Below, one piece after another: positions 29,757 to 39,331 of a stretch of 64,000 bases of DNA. Source of the stretch: Sphingomonas sp. PAMC 26621 (GTDB lineage Bacteria; Pseudomonadota; Alphaproteobacteria; Sphingomonadales; Sphingomonadaceae); the NCBI RefSeq assembly GCF_000251145.1, contig NZ_AIDW01000013.1:1-64000 (forward strand). The letters are read 5' to 3'. Position 1 is the stretch's first letter, and each line of letters opens with the position of its first letter. The notes beneath the pieces were generated by a model. It was not told the origin of the DNA and ran no database searches. It saw only the letters and a program-made list of their open reading frames with translations. Position numbers and translations under genes: made by a program.

Positions 29757-30923
29757 CTACGCCGTTCGCACCACCAGCGGCAGGATCGCGTCGAGCAGCA
29801 GCATCCCCGCTTCGGTCACCCCCATCCAGTCGCCGTCGCGCGCGACCAGTCCCAGCGTGACAAGCCGCTCCGCAGCGGACGCATCGATCAGACCGTCGAC
29901 GCTCGTCTCGCCCAACCGCGCGATCCGCGCGAGATCGACACCTTCGCGCAGCCGCAGCCCCATCAGCAGCGCCTCGGTCGCGCGGTCGGCGGGGACGAGC
30001 GGTTCCTCGATCTGCGCGCCATGTCCGTTGCGCGCGACCGCGCCGATCCAGTTCTCGGGCTTCTTGTGCCGCGCGGTCGCGAGTCCGCCGCGTCGCCCGT
30101 GTGCGCCGGGACCGACCCCGGCGTAATCGCGGTAGCGCCAGTAGACGAGGTTGTGCCGGCTCTCCGCGCCAAGGCGCGCGTGGTTGGAGATTTCATATGC
30201 CGGCAATCCCGCCGCCGCGGTCATCGCGCGCGTTGCCTCGAACAAATCCGCCGCGGAATCGCCGTCCGGAATAACGATCCGCCCCGCCGCCGCCTCGGTC
30301 GCGAAGCGCGTGCCCGGTTCGATGGTAAGCTGGTACAGCGACAGATGCTCGGTCCCGAAGGCGATCGCGCGCGCGAGCTCGGCTTCCCACGCGTCGATCC
30401 GCTGGCCGGGGCGCGCGTAGATCAGGTCGAAGCTGACGCGCGCGAACGCCGCCTGCGCGGTGGCGAGCGCGTCGAGTCCCTCGGTTACGTCATGCGCGCG
30501 GCCGAGGAAGCGGAGCGCGTCGTCGTCGAGCGCCTGCAACCCGAGCGACACGCGATTGACCCCGGCCCGCGCAATATCCGCGAAGCGCGCCGCCTCGACC
30601 GAGGAGGGGTTGGCCTCGAGCGTGATCTCGATGTCGGGCTCGGGCGGCCAATAAGCGGTGGCGGCATCGATCACCGCCGCGACCGTCTCGGGGGGCATCA
30701 GCGACGGCGTGCCGCCGCCGAAGAAGATCGAGCCGAGCCGCCGTCCGGGCAATGCATCGGCTTCGTGCCTCAGGTCGGCGAGCAGCGCCTTGCGCCACGC
30801 GTCCTGGTCGACCACGTCGCGGACGTGGCTGTTGAAGTCGCAATACGGGCATTTCGAGACGCAGAACGGCCAGTGCACATAAAGCGCTAACGGCGGCGGG
30901 GTAGGATCGATCGTGGCGGGCAT
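29757..30923 (-). CDS. hemW: Radical SAM heme chaperone HemW
   Basis: A radical SAM protein related to oxygen-independent coproporphyrinogen oxidase, now regarded as a heme chaperone. The ATG at 30923 gives 388 residues; an ATG further upstream adds low-quality sequence. The iron-sulfur motif CVSKCPYC (C21, C25, C28) lacks the fourth Cys of HemN (CxxxCxxCxC), as expected for HemW. FFGGGTPSLM and EANPSS follow in the normal order, and the C-terminal HemN domain is present. Divergent from the CAP-domain gene with only 26 bases between start codons. Confidence 0.94.
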   Translation of the reverse strand: MPATIDPTPPPLALYVHWPFCVSKCPYCDFNSHVRDVVDQDAWRKALLADLRHEADALPGRRLGSIFFGGGTPSLMPPETVAAVIDAATAYWPPEPDIEITLEANPSSVEAARFADIARAGVNRVSLGLQALDDDALRFLGRAHDVTEGLDALATAQAAFARVSFDLIYARPGQRIDAWEAELARAIAFGTEHLSLYQLTIEPGTRFATEAAAGRIVIPDGDSAADLFEATRAMTAAAGLPAYEISNHARLGAESRHNLVYWRYRDYAGVGPGAHGRRGGLATARHKKPENWIGAVARNGHGAQIEEPLVPADRATEALLMGLRLREGVDLARIARLGETSVDGLIDASAAERLVTLGLVARDGDWMGVTEAGMLLLDAILPLVVRTA

Positions 30924-30949
30924 TGTCCGCGCTATGACGGCAGACGGGC

Positions 30950-31531
30950 ATGGTGGGAAGGTTGACGGGGTTGAAAAGGCGGATCGCGGTGGGTGTTCTC
31001 GCGCTGATGACGGTGGGGGCGTGCCAGGCACAGGAGCCAGAACGCGTGGTCGAGCCGCGCACCCAGATCGGCAATTATCCGCGCGGGGCGGCGCTGCTGC
31101 GCGCGGCGATGCTCGGCGGGCATGCCGATGCGCGCGCCGAAGTCGGTGCCCCGCCGCTGATATGGGACGAGACCCTCGTCGCCGACGCGGCGGTCTATGC
31201 CGCCGAACTGGCCGAAACCGAACGGTTCCGCCACGCCGACCAGCCGATGGGACCGGGCCGGGAGGGGGAGACGCTGTTCCGGGGAACGCGCGGGGCCTAT
31301 TCGTATCGCGAGATGGTCGACCTGTGGGTCGCCGAGAAAAAGGACTTCGTCGATGCGGCGACGCCCTATTTCAGCCGGACCGGGCGCGGCGAGGATGTCG
31401 CGCATTACACCCAGATCATCTGGCGCGCGACGACCCACGTCGGCTGCGCAATGGCGAGCAGCGCGCAGGACGATTATCTGGTGTGCCGTTACTCGCCGCC
31501 GGGCAATGTGGTCGGCCAGCGCGTCAGTTGA
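30950..31531 (+). CDS. CAP-domain (SCP-like) lipoprotein
   Basis: A secreted protein of 193 residues with a CAP/SCP domain. A lipobox-like TVGAC (C25) at the end of a signal sequence suggests a lipoprotein. The domain carries the usual helix PLIWDETLVADAAVYAAELA, the HADQPMGPG segment, and HYTQIIWRATTHVGCAMA with a conserved His/Cys pattern. Functions of bacterial CAP proteins are poorly known; envelope or extracellular roles are usual. It stands in its own unit ahead of a PEPxxWA-CTERM gene. Confidence 0.88.
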   Translation: MVGRLTGLKRRIAVGVLALMTVGACQAQEPERVVEPRTQIGNYPRGAALLRAAMLGGHADARAEVGAPPLIWDETLVADAAVYAAELAETERFRHADQPMGPGREGETLFRGTRGAYSYREMVDLWVAEKKDFVDAATPYFSRTGRGEDVAHYTQIIWRATTHVGCAMASSAQDDYLVCRYSPPGNVVGQRVS

Positions 31532-31617
31532 GTTGCTCGGCCGGCGGACATGGTTAACATCGGCGATGCGATCTGGTTCGAAGGTAAAGCCAATAGCGGC
31601 TGACGCAGCCGCCAAAC

Positions 31618-31632
31618 AATATCGGCGATATT
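31618..31632. promoter_or_regulatory. Perfect 7-1-7 palindrome
   Basis: AATATCG-G-CGATATT, a perfect 15-base palindrome in the 237-base gap between the CAP gene and PEPxxWA-CTERM gene 3. It overlaps the AT-rich sequence ATTAACGTTA. The form fits a dimeric transcription factor site; the regulator is unknown. Confidence 0.4.
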
Positions 31633-31665
31633 AACGTTACTCTTCCTGATTCGGAACAGATGCTG

Positions 31666-31681
31666 GTTAACAGGCCCTTAT
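31666..31681. promoter_or_regulatory. CtrA-box-like site upstream of PEPxxWA-CTERM protein 3
   Basis: GTTAA-N7-TTAT, one base from the reverse orientation of the CtrA consensus (GTTAA-N7-TTAA). It ends 88 bases before the start codon, the same distance as the site of gene 5. Other TTAAC half sites lie at about 31553 and 31631. Confidence 0.4.
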
Positions 31682-31768
31682 GACGCGTTGATGACGATTT
31701 TTGTTGGCGATACACCCGTTCTTACCAAGCGGCCTGTTGACGGCCCAGTATCAAAAGGGGTGTGACCA

Positions 31769-32380
31769 ATGAAGATGATCAACGGCCTGTATGCCGCCGC
31801 CGCGCTTGCCAGCGCCCTCGTCGCGATGCCGGCCGTGGCCGCAACCCCGATCGTCAGCGCGGGCAAGCTGACCGGCGCGACCGGCGTCGAGATCGGTGGC
31901 AAGAGCTACGACGTCGCGTTCCTGGATGGCACCTGCGGCAGCGTCTTCGGTGCGTGCAACGCCAGCCACTTCACCTTCACCAGCCTGTCGAGCGCGATGA
32001 CGGCAAGCAACGCGTTGCTGTCGCAGGTCTTCATCAACGGCGCAGCGGGTGCGTTCGACACCCGGCCGAACCTGACCGCCGGCTGCACCAGCAGCGCTGT
32101 CTGCAACATCCTGATCCCGTACGCACAGGGCTTCGGGGTCGTGCTGGCGGGCGACGCGGTCAACAGCTTCACCACGTCGCTCGACTTCAGCGTCCCCGCC
32201 TCGATCGCGGCGAACGCCTCGACCGCGACGCTGGGCAGTTACGTCTATGCGAAGTTCACGCCATCGGTGACCGCTGCGGTGCCCGAGCCTGCGACCTGGG
32301 CGATGATGTTCGCCGGGTTCGGCCTGATGGGCGCCGCCCTGCGCTACCGCAAGCGTTCGACCAAGCTCAGCTTCGCCTGA
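31769..32380 (+). CDS. PEPxxWA-CTERM sorting domain protein 3
   Basis: A 203-residue secreted protein. A ribosome-binding site (AAAAGGGGTG) lies about 6 bases before the ATG. The signal peptide ends near residue 26 (AVAA-TPIV). The body is beta-rich with three cysteine pairs at about 50-120 and no recognised family. The tail is VPEPATWAMMFAGFGLMG, then ALRYRKR. A strong terminator follows. Probable surface-displayed protein of unknown role. Confidence 0.88.
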   Translation: MKMINGLYAAAALASALVAMPAVAATPIVSAGKLTGATGVEIGGKSYDVAFLDGTCGSVFGACNASHFTFTSLSSAMTASNALLSQVFINGAAGAFDTRPNLTAGCTSSAVCNILIPYAQGFGVVLAGDAVNSFTTSLDFSVPASIAANASTATLGSYVYAKFTPSVTAAVPEPATWAMMFAGFGLMGAALRYRKRSTKLSFA

Positions 32381-32401
32381 GTTTCGGCGGGACGGTAATG
32401 A

Positions 32402-32435
32402 AAAACCCGGCGGTCTGGCGACCGCCGGGTTTTTT
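32402..32435. terminator. Strong bidirectional intrinsic terminator
   Basis: AAAAACCCGGCGGT pairs with ACCGCCGGGTTTTTT around a six-base loop. The A-run before and T-run after make it functional in both directions, between PEPxxWA-CTERM gene 3 (plus) and rdgB (minus). Confidence 0.92.
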
Positions 32436-32480
32436 GCGTGGGCGACCGCCCCGACGGTCGGGATCGCGCGGTGCGCGTCG

Positions 32481-33125
32481 CTACAGCACCGCCGCGGTCA
32501 TCTGCGCGAAGGCGGCGGCGCGGTGGCTGATCGCGTGTTTCTGCGCGGGGTCCATCTCGGCGTAGGTCTGTTCGCCACCGGTGGGCACGAACACCGGGTC
32601 GTAGCCGAACCCGACATCCCCGCGCGGCGGCCAGGTGAGCGAACCCTCGGCGCGGCCCTCGAACCACTGGACGTGCCCGTCGGGCCACGCGAGCGCGAGG
32701 ACGCAGACGAAATGCGCGCTGCGGCTTGCGTCAGGCCCCTTGGCGGCGAGCGCGTCCTCGACCTTGGTCATCGCCAGCGTCCAGTCGCGCCCGTTGGGCG
32801 TCTCCGCCCAATTGGCGGTGTAGACCCCCGGATCCCCGCCGAGCGCCTCGACGCACAGTCCGCTGTCATCGGCGAGCGCGGGGAGGCCCGAAAGGTCGGC
32901 GGCCTGCAGCGCCTTCAGCTCGGCATTGGCGACGAAGGTCGTGCCGGTTTCCTCAGGCTCGGGCAGGTCGAGATCGGCGGCGGAGATCGCCTCGATCCCG
33001 TGTTCGGCGAGCAGCGCGCCGATTTCACGGACCTTGCCCGCATTATGGCTGGCGATCACCAGCTTGCCGGGGGCAAGCTTGCGGATCGCCTGGGGCGGCA
33101 CGCCCTCCTGCGGGGTCGGCGTCAC
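32481..33125 (-). CDS. rdgB: Non-canonical purine NTP pyrophosphatase (RdgB/HAM1)
   Basis: It hydrolyses ITP, dITP and XTP to monophosphates, keeping them out of nucleic acids. The protein has 214 residues. The family start [15 protein letters not shown] (about 17-31), FVANAELKA, and [20 protein letters not shown] are all present, along with SHRAAAF at the C-terminus. The first 15 residues are less conserved. It overlaps the rph gene by 4 bases; rph-rdgB is a standard alphaproteobacterial pair, often followed by hemW. Here the CAP and PEPxxWA-CTERM genes lie between rdgB and hemW. Confidence 0.96.
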   Translation of the reverse strand: MTPTPQEGVPPQAIRKLAPGKLVIASHNAGKVREIGALLAEHGIEAISAADLDLPEPEETGTTFVANAELKALQAADLSGLPALADDSGLCVEALGGDPGVYTANWAETPNGRDWTLAMTKVEDALAAKGPDASRSAHFVCVLALAWPDGHVQWFEGRAEGSLTWPPRGDVGFGYDPVFVPTGGEQTYAEMDPAQKHAISHRAAAFAQMTAAVL

Positions 33126-33838
33126 TTGGCGACCGCGCGCGCCTGTGCCGCGAAGATGTCGGTGCAGCCGATCCGCGCCAGACGGAGCAGGCGGAGCAGC
33201 GCTTCCTCGTCATAAGTCGCGCCTTCGGCGGTCGCCTGGACTTCGGCGATGTTGCCGTTCTCGAGCAGGACGAAATTGGCGTCCGCGTCGGCGTTCGAAT
33301 CCTCGTCGTAATCGAGGTCGAGCACCGGCGTGCCCTTGTAGATGCCGCAGCTAACCGCCGCGACCTTCTGCGTCAGCGGGTCGGCGGTGAGCTTGCCGCT
33401 CGCCATCAGCCCGTCGATCGCGAGCCGCAGTGCGACCCAGGCGCCCGAGATCGACGCGGTGCGCGTGCCGCCATCCGCCTGGATCACATCGCAATCGAGC
33501 ACGATCTGGCGCTCGCCGAGCAGCTTGAGGTTGGTGACCGCGCGCAAGCTGCGCCCGATCAGGCGCTGGATTTCCTGCGTCCGGCCGGACTGTTTGCCCT
33601 TGGCGGCTTCGCGGCTGCCGCGGGTGTGCGTCGCGCGCGGGAGCATGCCATATTCGGCGGTGACCCAGCCTTCGCCCTTGCCGCGCAGGAAGGGCGGGAC
33701 CTTTTCCTCGATCGAGGCGGTGACGAGGACCTTGGTGTCACCAAAACCGATCAGCACCGATCCTTCGGCGTGACGCGTGAAACGCGGCTCGATCGTGATG
33801 CTGCGCATCTGGTCGGGGGTACGGCCGCTTGGGCGCAT
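33122..33838 (-). CDS. rph: Ribonuclease PH
   Basis: A phosphate-dependent 3' exoribonuclease that trims tRNA precursors. The protein has 238 residues, standard length, starting [18 protein letters not shown], with [42 protein letters not shown], and [16 protein letters not shown]. No frameshift is visible (unlike E. coli K-12). It overlaps rdgB by 4 bases and is separated from a divergent TonB-like gene by about 97 bases. Confidence 0.97.
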   Translation of the reverse strand: MRPSGRTPDQMRSITIEPRFTRHAEGSVLIGFGDTKVLVTASIEEKVPPFLRGKGEGWVTAEYGMLPRATHTRGSREAAKGKQSGRTQEIQRLIGRSLRAVTNLKLLGERQIVLDCDVIQADGGTRTASISGAWVALRLAIDGLMASGKLTADPLTQKVAAVSCGIYKGTPVLDLDYDEDSNADADANFVLLENGNIAEVQATAEGATYDEEALLRLLRLARIGCTDIFAAQARAVAK

Positions 33839-33935
33839 CGGGAATCTCCTGAGAATGGTCGCGACGACCTACCCGTGCGTTCGGACGGTGTCACCCCTAT
33901 CTGAGGGGGCCACGACCGCGGAGCCCGACCCCCTG

Positions 33936-34700
33936 ATGACGACCTACCAAGCTTCCGCGACTGGCGACCGGATCAAGGGGGCGGGGGGTGCTGCGTTGCT
34001 GGTGGTGGCGATCGGATACGGGCTGGTCACGGGGCTGTCGGTCGACTTCCGCACGCGCGTGGTCGAGGAGATGAAGGCGTTTTCGGTGCTGCCGCCCGCA
34101 CCGCCACCGCCGAAGAAAGAGGTCATCCCCGCACCACGCAAGGCGGAGAAGCGCAAGGAGGCCGAGGCCGCACCGCCGAACCTGACCGCCAAGCCGACCG
34201 AAGTCGTTGCGCCGCCGCCGGTCATCCGCCTGCCCAAGCCGCCGCCGATCGTGGTCGCGCCGGTGGCCGGGCCGGGGAGCGACTCGAAGGCGGGGGCGGC
34301 ACTTGTGGTCGGGCCGGGGACGGGGAGCGGGGGGCAGGGCAATGGCCGGGGCAGTGGTCGCGGTGGGGATGGCGATGGCGGCGGGGGCGGGGAGATCCCG
34401 CTCGAGCTGATCCGCGGCGAGCTGCGCTACCGCGATCTGCCGCGCGATCTGTACGAAGCGCATGTCGCTGGGCGGGTCGAGATGGCGTTCGACGTGGGGG
34501 TGAAGGGGCGGGTGACGGCGTGTCGGATCACCCGGTCGAGCGGCAACCGGCGGCTGGATGCGGCGACGTGTGACCTGATCATCGAGAAGCTGCGGTATCG
34601 GCCGACGCGGACGGCGGCGGGGGTCGCGGTGCCGGATACGGTTTCGGGGGAGCAGGTGTGGACGATCGAGCGTGGGGAAGGCGGGGACGAAGAGGACTAA
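33936..34700 (+). CDS. TonB-like energy transducer
   Basis: A protein of 254 residues with the domain order of TonB: one N-terminal membrane helix (about 16-34), a proline/lysine-rich periplasmic stretch (about 52-112), an unusually glycine-rich stretch (about 112-152), and a C-terminal TonB domain (about 155-245, with GRVEMAFDVGVKGRVTACRI). The frame is open from 33777; the ATG at 33936 is chosen because the membrane helix then falls in the normal place. ExbB and ExbD are not adjacent. It could energise the receptor at 18994, but sphingomonads carry many TonB proteins. Confidence 0.87.
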   Translation: MTTYQASATGDRIKGAGGAALLVVAIGYGLVTGLSVDFRTRVVEEMKAFSVLPPAPPPPKKEVIPAPRKAEKRKEAEAAPPNLTAKPTEVVAPPPVIRLPKPPPIVVAPVAGPGSDSKAGAALVVGPGTGSGGQGNGRGSGRGGDGDGGGGGEIPLELIRGELRYRDLPRDLYEAHVAGRVEMAFDVGVKGRVTACRITRSSGNRRLDAATCDLIIEKLRYRPTRTAAGVAVPDTVSGEQVWTIERGEGGDEED

Positions 34701-34723
34701 CGGGGGATGATCCCCCCTTAAAC

Positions 34724-34830
34724 GCTTTCCCGGCGGAGACCGGGGCCCAGTAGAGGTGTCGGCGGTAAGAGAGCGCAGTGCCCGCCATTACCCGCCCTCG
34801 ACTGGGCCCCGGCCTTCGCCGGGGAAGTGC
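34724..34830. repeat. Long-arm inverted repeat (GCCCCGGCCTTCGCCGGGG family)
   Basis: Arms GCTTTCCCGGCGGAGACC (from 34724, running into GGGGCCCAGTAGA) and ACTGGGCCCCGGCCTTCGCC (from 34801, running into GGGGAAGTGC) are inverted around about 47 bases. It lies between the convergent TonB-like and SDR genes, where it may act as a bidirectional barrier. Same family as 9073, 41937 and 50550. Confidence 0.75.
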
Positions 34831-34897
34831 TAACCGGGGATAGTGCTTAGCGGCTAACCCCCGGCACTTACGCCCCGAGGGAAGCCGCCAACGCACG

Positions 34898-35683
34898 TTA
34901 CTCCGTACCGCTGCCGGGTTCGGCCATCTTGCGATGCTGCTCGGCGACGAACGACGGGGGCAAGACGCCTGTGGCCGCAACCTGTAGCTTGTTCGACAGC
35001 CCCGAGACGATGCTGCCCTTGCCCGCGAACAACGCGTCCCAGCCGTCCTTCGCGACCTTGGCCGGGTCGCTCTTGCTGTCGCTCTGGCCGACGCTGGTGT
35101 CGTTCATGCCGGCGCGATCGAAGAACTCCGTCTCGACCGGCCCCGGCATCAGCGTCGTGATCGTGACGCCCTTCGACTCCTTGATCTCGTTGCGCAAAGC
35201 CTCGGTCCAGTTGTCCACGAACGCCTTTGTGCCGTTGTACACCGCGTTGAACGCGCCCGGGATGTAGCCTGCGACCGACCCGGTGACGAGGATCTTGCCG
35301 TCGTCGCGCGCGACCATGTCCTTGAGGACACGCTGGATAAGATAGACCGTGCCCGTGATGTTGGTGTCGACCGAACGCCGCCACTTGGCGACATCCTGAT
35401 CGAGGAACGCACCGCCGGTGCCGATCCCGGCATTGGCGCACAGCAGGTCGACCTGACGGCCCCCGGTGGCATCGAGCAACTGGTCGACGCCGTCGATTGA
35501 CGACAGGTCGGCGTTGACCGACTGGACGTCGGTGCCGAACTGCTTGAAGTCGGCGGCGGCGGAATCGATCAGCGCTTCGTTCGCGACGACGATCAGGTCG
35601 TAGCGGTCCTTCGCCGCGATGGTGGCGAGTTCGAAGCCGATCCCGGTCGATGCGCCGGTGATGATCGCGAGTTTGTTGGCCAT
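34898..35683 (-). CDS. SDR family oxidoreductase
   Basis: A 261-residue classical short-chain dehydrogenase, cytoplasmic, NAD(P)-dependent. The nucleotide-binding motif is TGASTGIG (about 9-16), the NAG-type motif CANAGIG, the catalytic Ser in VTGSVAGY and the YxxxK pair in YNGTK. Third and last gene of the SRPBCC-ADH-SDR unit, 23 bases after the alcohol dehydrogenase. The substrate is not apparent. Confidence 0.93.
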   Translation of the reverse strand: MANKLAIITGASTGIGFELATIAAKDRYDLIVVANEALIDSAAADFKQFGTDVQSVNADLSSIDGVDQLLDATGGRQVDLLCANAGIGTGGAFLDQDVAKWRRSVDTNITGTVYLIQRVLKDMVARDDGKILVTGSVAGYIPGAFNAVYNGTKAFVDNWTEALRNEIKESKGVTITTLMPGPVETEFFDRAGMNDTSVGQSDSKSDPAKVAKDGWDALFAGKGSIVSGLSNKLQVAATGVLPPSFVAEQHRKMAEPGSGTE

Positions 35684-35706
35684 GATAGTCTCTCCTGGAA
35701 TATGGG

Positions 35707-36893
<1,187 letters not shown>

Positions 36894-36894
<1 letters not shown>

Positions 36895-37475
36895 CAGGCC
36901 TTCTCCTCTTCATATTGCTTGCGCGTCTGCGCGGCGGTGGCAACTTCGCCGGTTTCCATCAATTGCTTGAAACGGCGCAGGTCGCGGCGCGCCTGGATCG
37001 CGGGTTCGCGCTGGAACAGCTTGGCGATCAGCTTACCGACGACACCCGCGGGCGGATCGTAGAGCAGCGTCGCGGTGACGACGGTGCCGCGTGCGCCGGC
37101 ATCGCGGAAATCGACGCGACCGCTATTGTCGATGTCCGCACCGGGTTCGGACGCCCAGGCGATATACTCGCCGTCGGCTTCGTCAGTAACTACCGAGTCC
37201 CATTCGACCGTCTTGCCGCCGGGGGCTTTCACCACCCAATGCGACCGCTTGGCGTCGAGCACGTCGATCCGCTCGACATTGTCCATGAAGGTCGGAAGAT
37301 TGGTGAAGTCCCGGAAATAGGCGAAGAGTTCGGCACGCGGCCGATTGATCGTGACCGCGCGCCCGACAAACGAATCGCCACGCTTTTCCAGCAGCGAGTC
37401 GGTCATCGCTTCGACGGCGGCGGCGTTGTGTTTGGATGCGGATAGCGGGGCATCGTCGGTGTTGACGTTTGGCAT
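36894..37475 (-). CDS. SRPBCC family protein
   Basis: A 193-residue cytoplasmic protein with a START/SRPBCC-like ligand-binding fold (about 40-165), recognised by the segment [19 protein letters not shown] and the aromatic/charged strand pattern that follows. The ATG at 37475 lies 5 bases after a GAGGG site. First gene of a three-gene unit with the zinc dehydrogenase and SDR. This gene set is common near general-stress genes in sphingomonads. A GGAAC/CGTT promoter-like pair lies upstream. Confidence 0.88.
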
Positions 37476-37502
37476 CGGGCCCTCCTGAGGTGCGGTGTCG
37501 TT

Positions 37503-37529
37503 AACGCGCTTGGGGGGCGAGACGGTTCC
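37503..37529 (-). promoter_or_regulatory. EcfG-type promoter-like sequence
   Basis: On the minus strand GGAAC (37529-37525) is followed after 18 bases by CGTT (37506-37503), 28 bases before the SRPBCC ATG. The published alphaproteobacterial EcfG (general stress sigma) promoter is GGAAC-N16/17-CGTT, so both boxes are perfect but the spacer is one base longer than usual. No other site this good was found when I scanned the window by eye. Confidence 0.4.
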
Positions 37530-37610
37530 TCGAAAACAGAATAACATTGATCAGGTGCGGCGAGGCGGGCGCGCGGCACGGCGGTTGAGCGAAGCGCCAA
37601 GGGGGGCCAT

Positions 37611-38663
37611 ATGGTAAGCATGACCGCAGCCCCGATCACCGAACTCAACGACCGCGCGCGGGACATCTTCCGCGTGGTGGTGGAGAGCTATCTCGACACC
37701 GGCGCGCCGATCGGATCCCGCGCGATCGCGCATCTGTCGGGGCTCAACCTGTCGCCCGCGTCGATCCGCAACGTGATGCAGGACCTCGAGGAACTCGGGC
37801 TGCTCGCAGCACCGCATACCAGCGCGGGGCGGATGCCGACCGAAACCGGGCTGCGGCTGTTCGTCGACGGAATGATGCAGGCGCTCGAACCTTCGCTGGA
37901 GGAACAGGCCGCGATTGCCGCGCGGCTGACGCATGCCGGGCCGGTGGAGGAAGCGATTGCTGCGACGACCGCCGCACTGTCGGGCCTGTCGGCATGCGCT
38001 GGGATGGTGATGGTCGCCAAGCGCGAGTTGGTGCTGCGGCAGATGAGCTTCGTGCCGCTATCCGCCGAGCGCGCGCTCGCGGTGCTCGTCGGCGCGGACG
38101 GGTCGGTCGAGAATCGCGTGATCGCCTTGCCGCCGGGGCTGCCGGTGTCTGCGCTGGTCGAGGCAGGCAATTACATGAGCGCGATGCTCGGCGGGCTGAC
38201 GATCGACGAAGCGCGCGCGCGGATCGAGATCGAGATGGCGGACGAACGCGCCGAACTGGATGGCGCGGCGCGCACGCTGATCGAACGCGGGCTCGCGGTG
38301 TGGAGCGAGGATGGCGACCGCCGCCCGGTGCTGATCGTTCGCGGGCAGGCGCGGCTGATCGACGATGCCGCCGCCGCCGACCTCGAGCGCGTCCGCGATC
38401 TGCTCGACGATCTCGAGGGAAAACAGGACATTGCGCGGCTGCTCGACAATGCGGCGGCGGGGGATGCGACCCGCATCTTCATCGGGGCCGAAACCAAATT
38501 GTTCGCGCTGACGGGGTCGTCGGTGATCGCCAAACCGTTCCGCGGACTGGACGGTCGCGTGGTCGGAGTCGTCGGCGTGATTGGCCCCACGAGGTTGAAC
38601 TATGCGCGCGTCGTGCCCATGGTGGATTATACCGCCGCGACACTCGCGCGCTTGATGGGTTGA
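37611..38663 (+). CDS. hrcA: Heat-inducible transcription repressor HrcA
   Basis: HrcA represses chaperone operons by binding CIRCE elements. The protein has 350 residues. The winged-helix domain includes VESYLDTGAPIGSRAIA and SPASIRNVMQDLEELGLL, followed by HTSAGRMPTETGLRLFVD, diagnostic of the family. A GAF-like effector domain follows. A purine-rich GGGGGG stretch sits a few bases before the ATG; another ATG lies three codons in. It is followed by grpE after 20 bases. No CIRCE element was seen in the window, so its targets lie elsewhere. Confidence 0.95.
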   Translation: MVSMTAAPITELNDRARDIFRVVVESYLDTGAPIGSRAIAHLSGLNLSPASIRNVMQDLEELGLLAAPHTSAGRMPTETGLRLFVDGMMQALEPSLEEQAAIAARLTHAGPVEEAIAATTAALSGLSACAGMVMVAKRELVLRQMSFVPLSAERALAVLVGADGSVENRVIALPPGLPVSALVEAGNYMSAMLGGLTIDEARARIEIEMADERAELDGAARTLIERGLAVWSEDGDRRPVLIVRGQARLIDDAAAADLERVRDLLDDLEGKQDIARLLDNAAAGDATRIFIGAETKLFALTGSSVIAKPFRGLDGRVVGVVGVIGPTRLNYARVVPMVDYTAATLARLMG

Positions 38664-38683
38664 ACCAGGGATTTTTGGACGAC

Positions 38684-39235
38684 ATGAGCGATAACGACAT
38701 TAACCAGGCCCAGGACCTGCGCGAGGAAACCGCCGCAGCCGCTCCCGAGGTTGCCGAGCATGATGCCGCCGACGCGCGGTTCGAGAAGCTCGAGGCGGAG
38801 CTCGCCGAATCGAAGCAGGCGGTGCTCTACGCCCACGCCGAGGCGCAGAACATCCGCCGCCGCGCGGAGAAGGAAACCGCCGACGCGCGTGCCTATGCGT
38901 CGACCGCGTTCGCGCGCGACCTGCTGTCGGTCGCGGACAATCTCGCGCGCGGGCTCGATGCGATCCCGGCCGCGCTGCGCGAGGACGAGAAGATGAAGGG
39001 CCTCGTCGCCGGGCTCGACGCAACGGGCCGCGAGCTCGAGGCGGTGTTCCAGCGCCACGGCATCAAGAAGATGACGACGATCGGCGAGAAGCTCGATCCG
39101 AATTTCCACCAGGCGATGTTCGAACTGCCGAGCGACCAGCCGGCCGGCACGGTCGTCCAGGAAATGCAGTCGGGCTATATGATCAAGGACCGGCTGTTGC
39201 GCCCGGCGCTCGTCGGGGTCGCCAAGGCCCAATGA
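38684..39235 (+). CDS. grpE: Nucleotide exchange factor GrpE
   Basis: The co-chaperone that releases ADP from DnaK. The protein has 183 residues with an acidic N-terminus, a long coiled-coil (about 30-85, including AEAQNIRRRAEKE) and the C-terminal beta domain motif PNFHQAMFELPSDQPAGTV. Co-transcribed with hrcA. dnaK does not follow; a hairpin and an opposite-strand glycosyltransferase gene come next. Confidence 0.95.
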   Translation: MSDNDINQAQDLREETAAAAPEVAEHDAADARFEKLEAELAESKQAVLYAHAEAQNIRRRAEKETADARAYASTAFARDLLSVADNLARGLDAIPAALREDEKMKGLVAGLDATGRELEAVFQRHGIKKMTTIGEKLDPNFHQAMFELPSDQPAGTVVQEMQSGYMIKDRLLRPALVGVAKAQ

Positions 39236-39239
39236 TCTG

Positions 39240-39274
39240 TCGGCGTGGCGGTCCCGACGGGGCCGTCACGCCGA
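39240..39274. terminator. Hairpin after grpE
   Basis: TCGGCGTG (39240-39247) pairs with CACGCCGA (39267-39274), with an inner GGTCCC/GGGGCC stem. An A-rich stretch follows rather than T, so it may serve the opposite-strand gene or simply end hrcA-grpE transcription with Rho. Confidence 0.5.
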
Positions 39275-39331
39275 CCACGCCGAAAAACAATAGCGCGACT
39301 GTCGGCGGGCGCGGTCACCCCGCGTGCTTGA

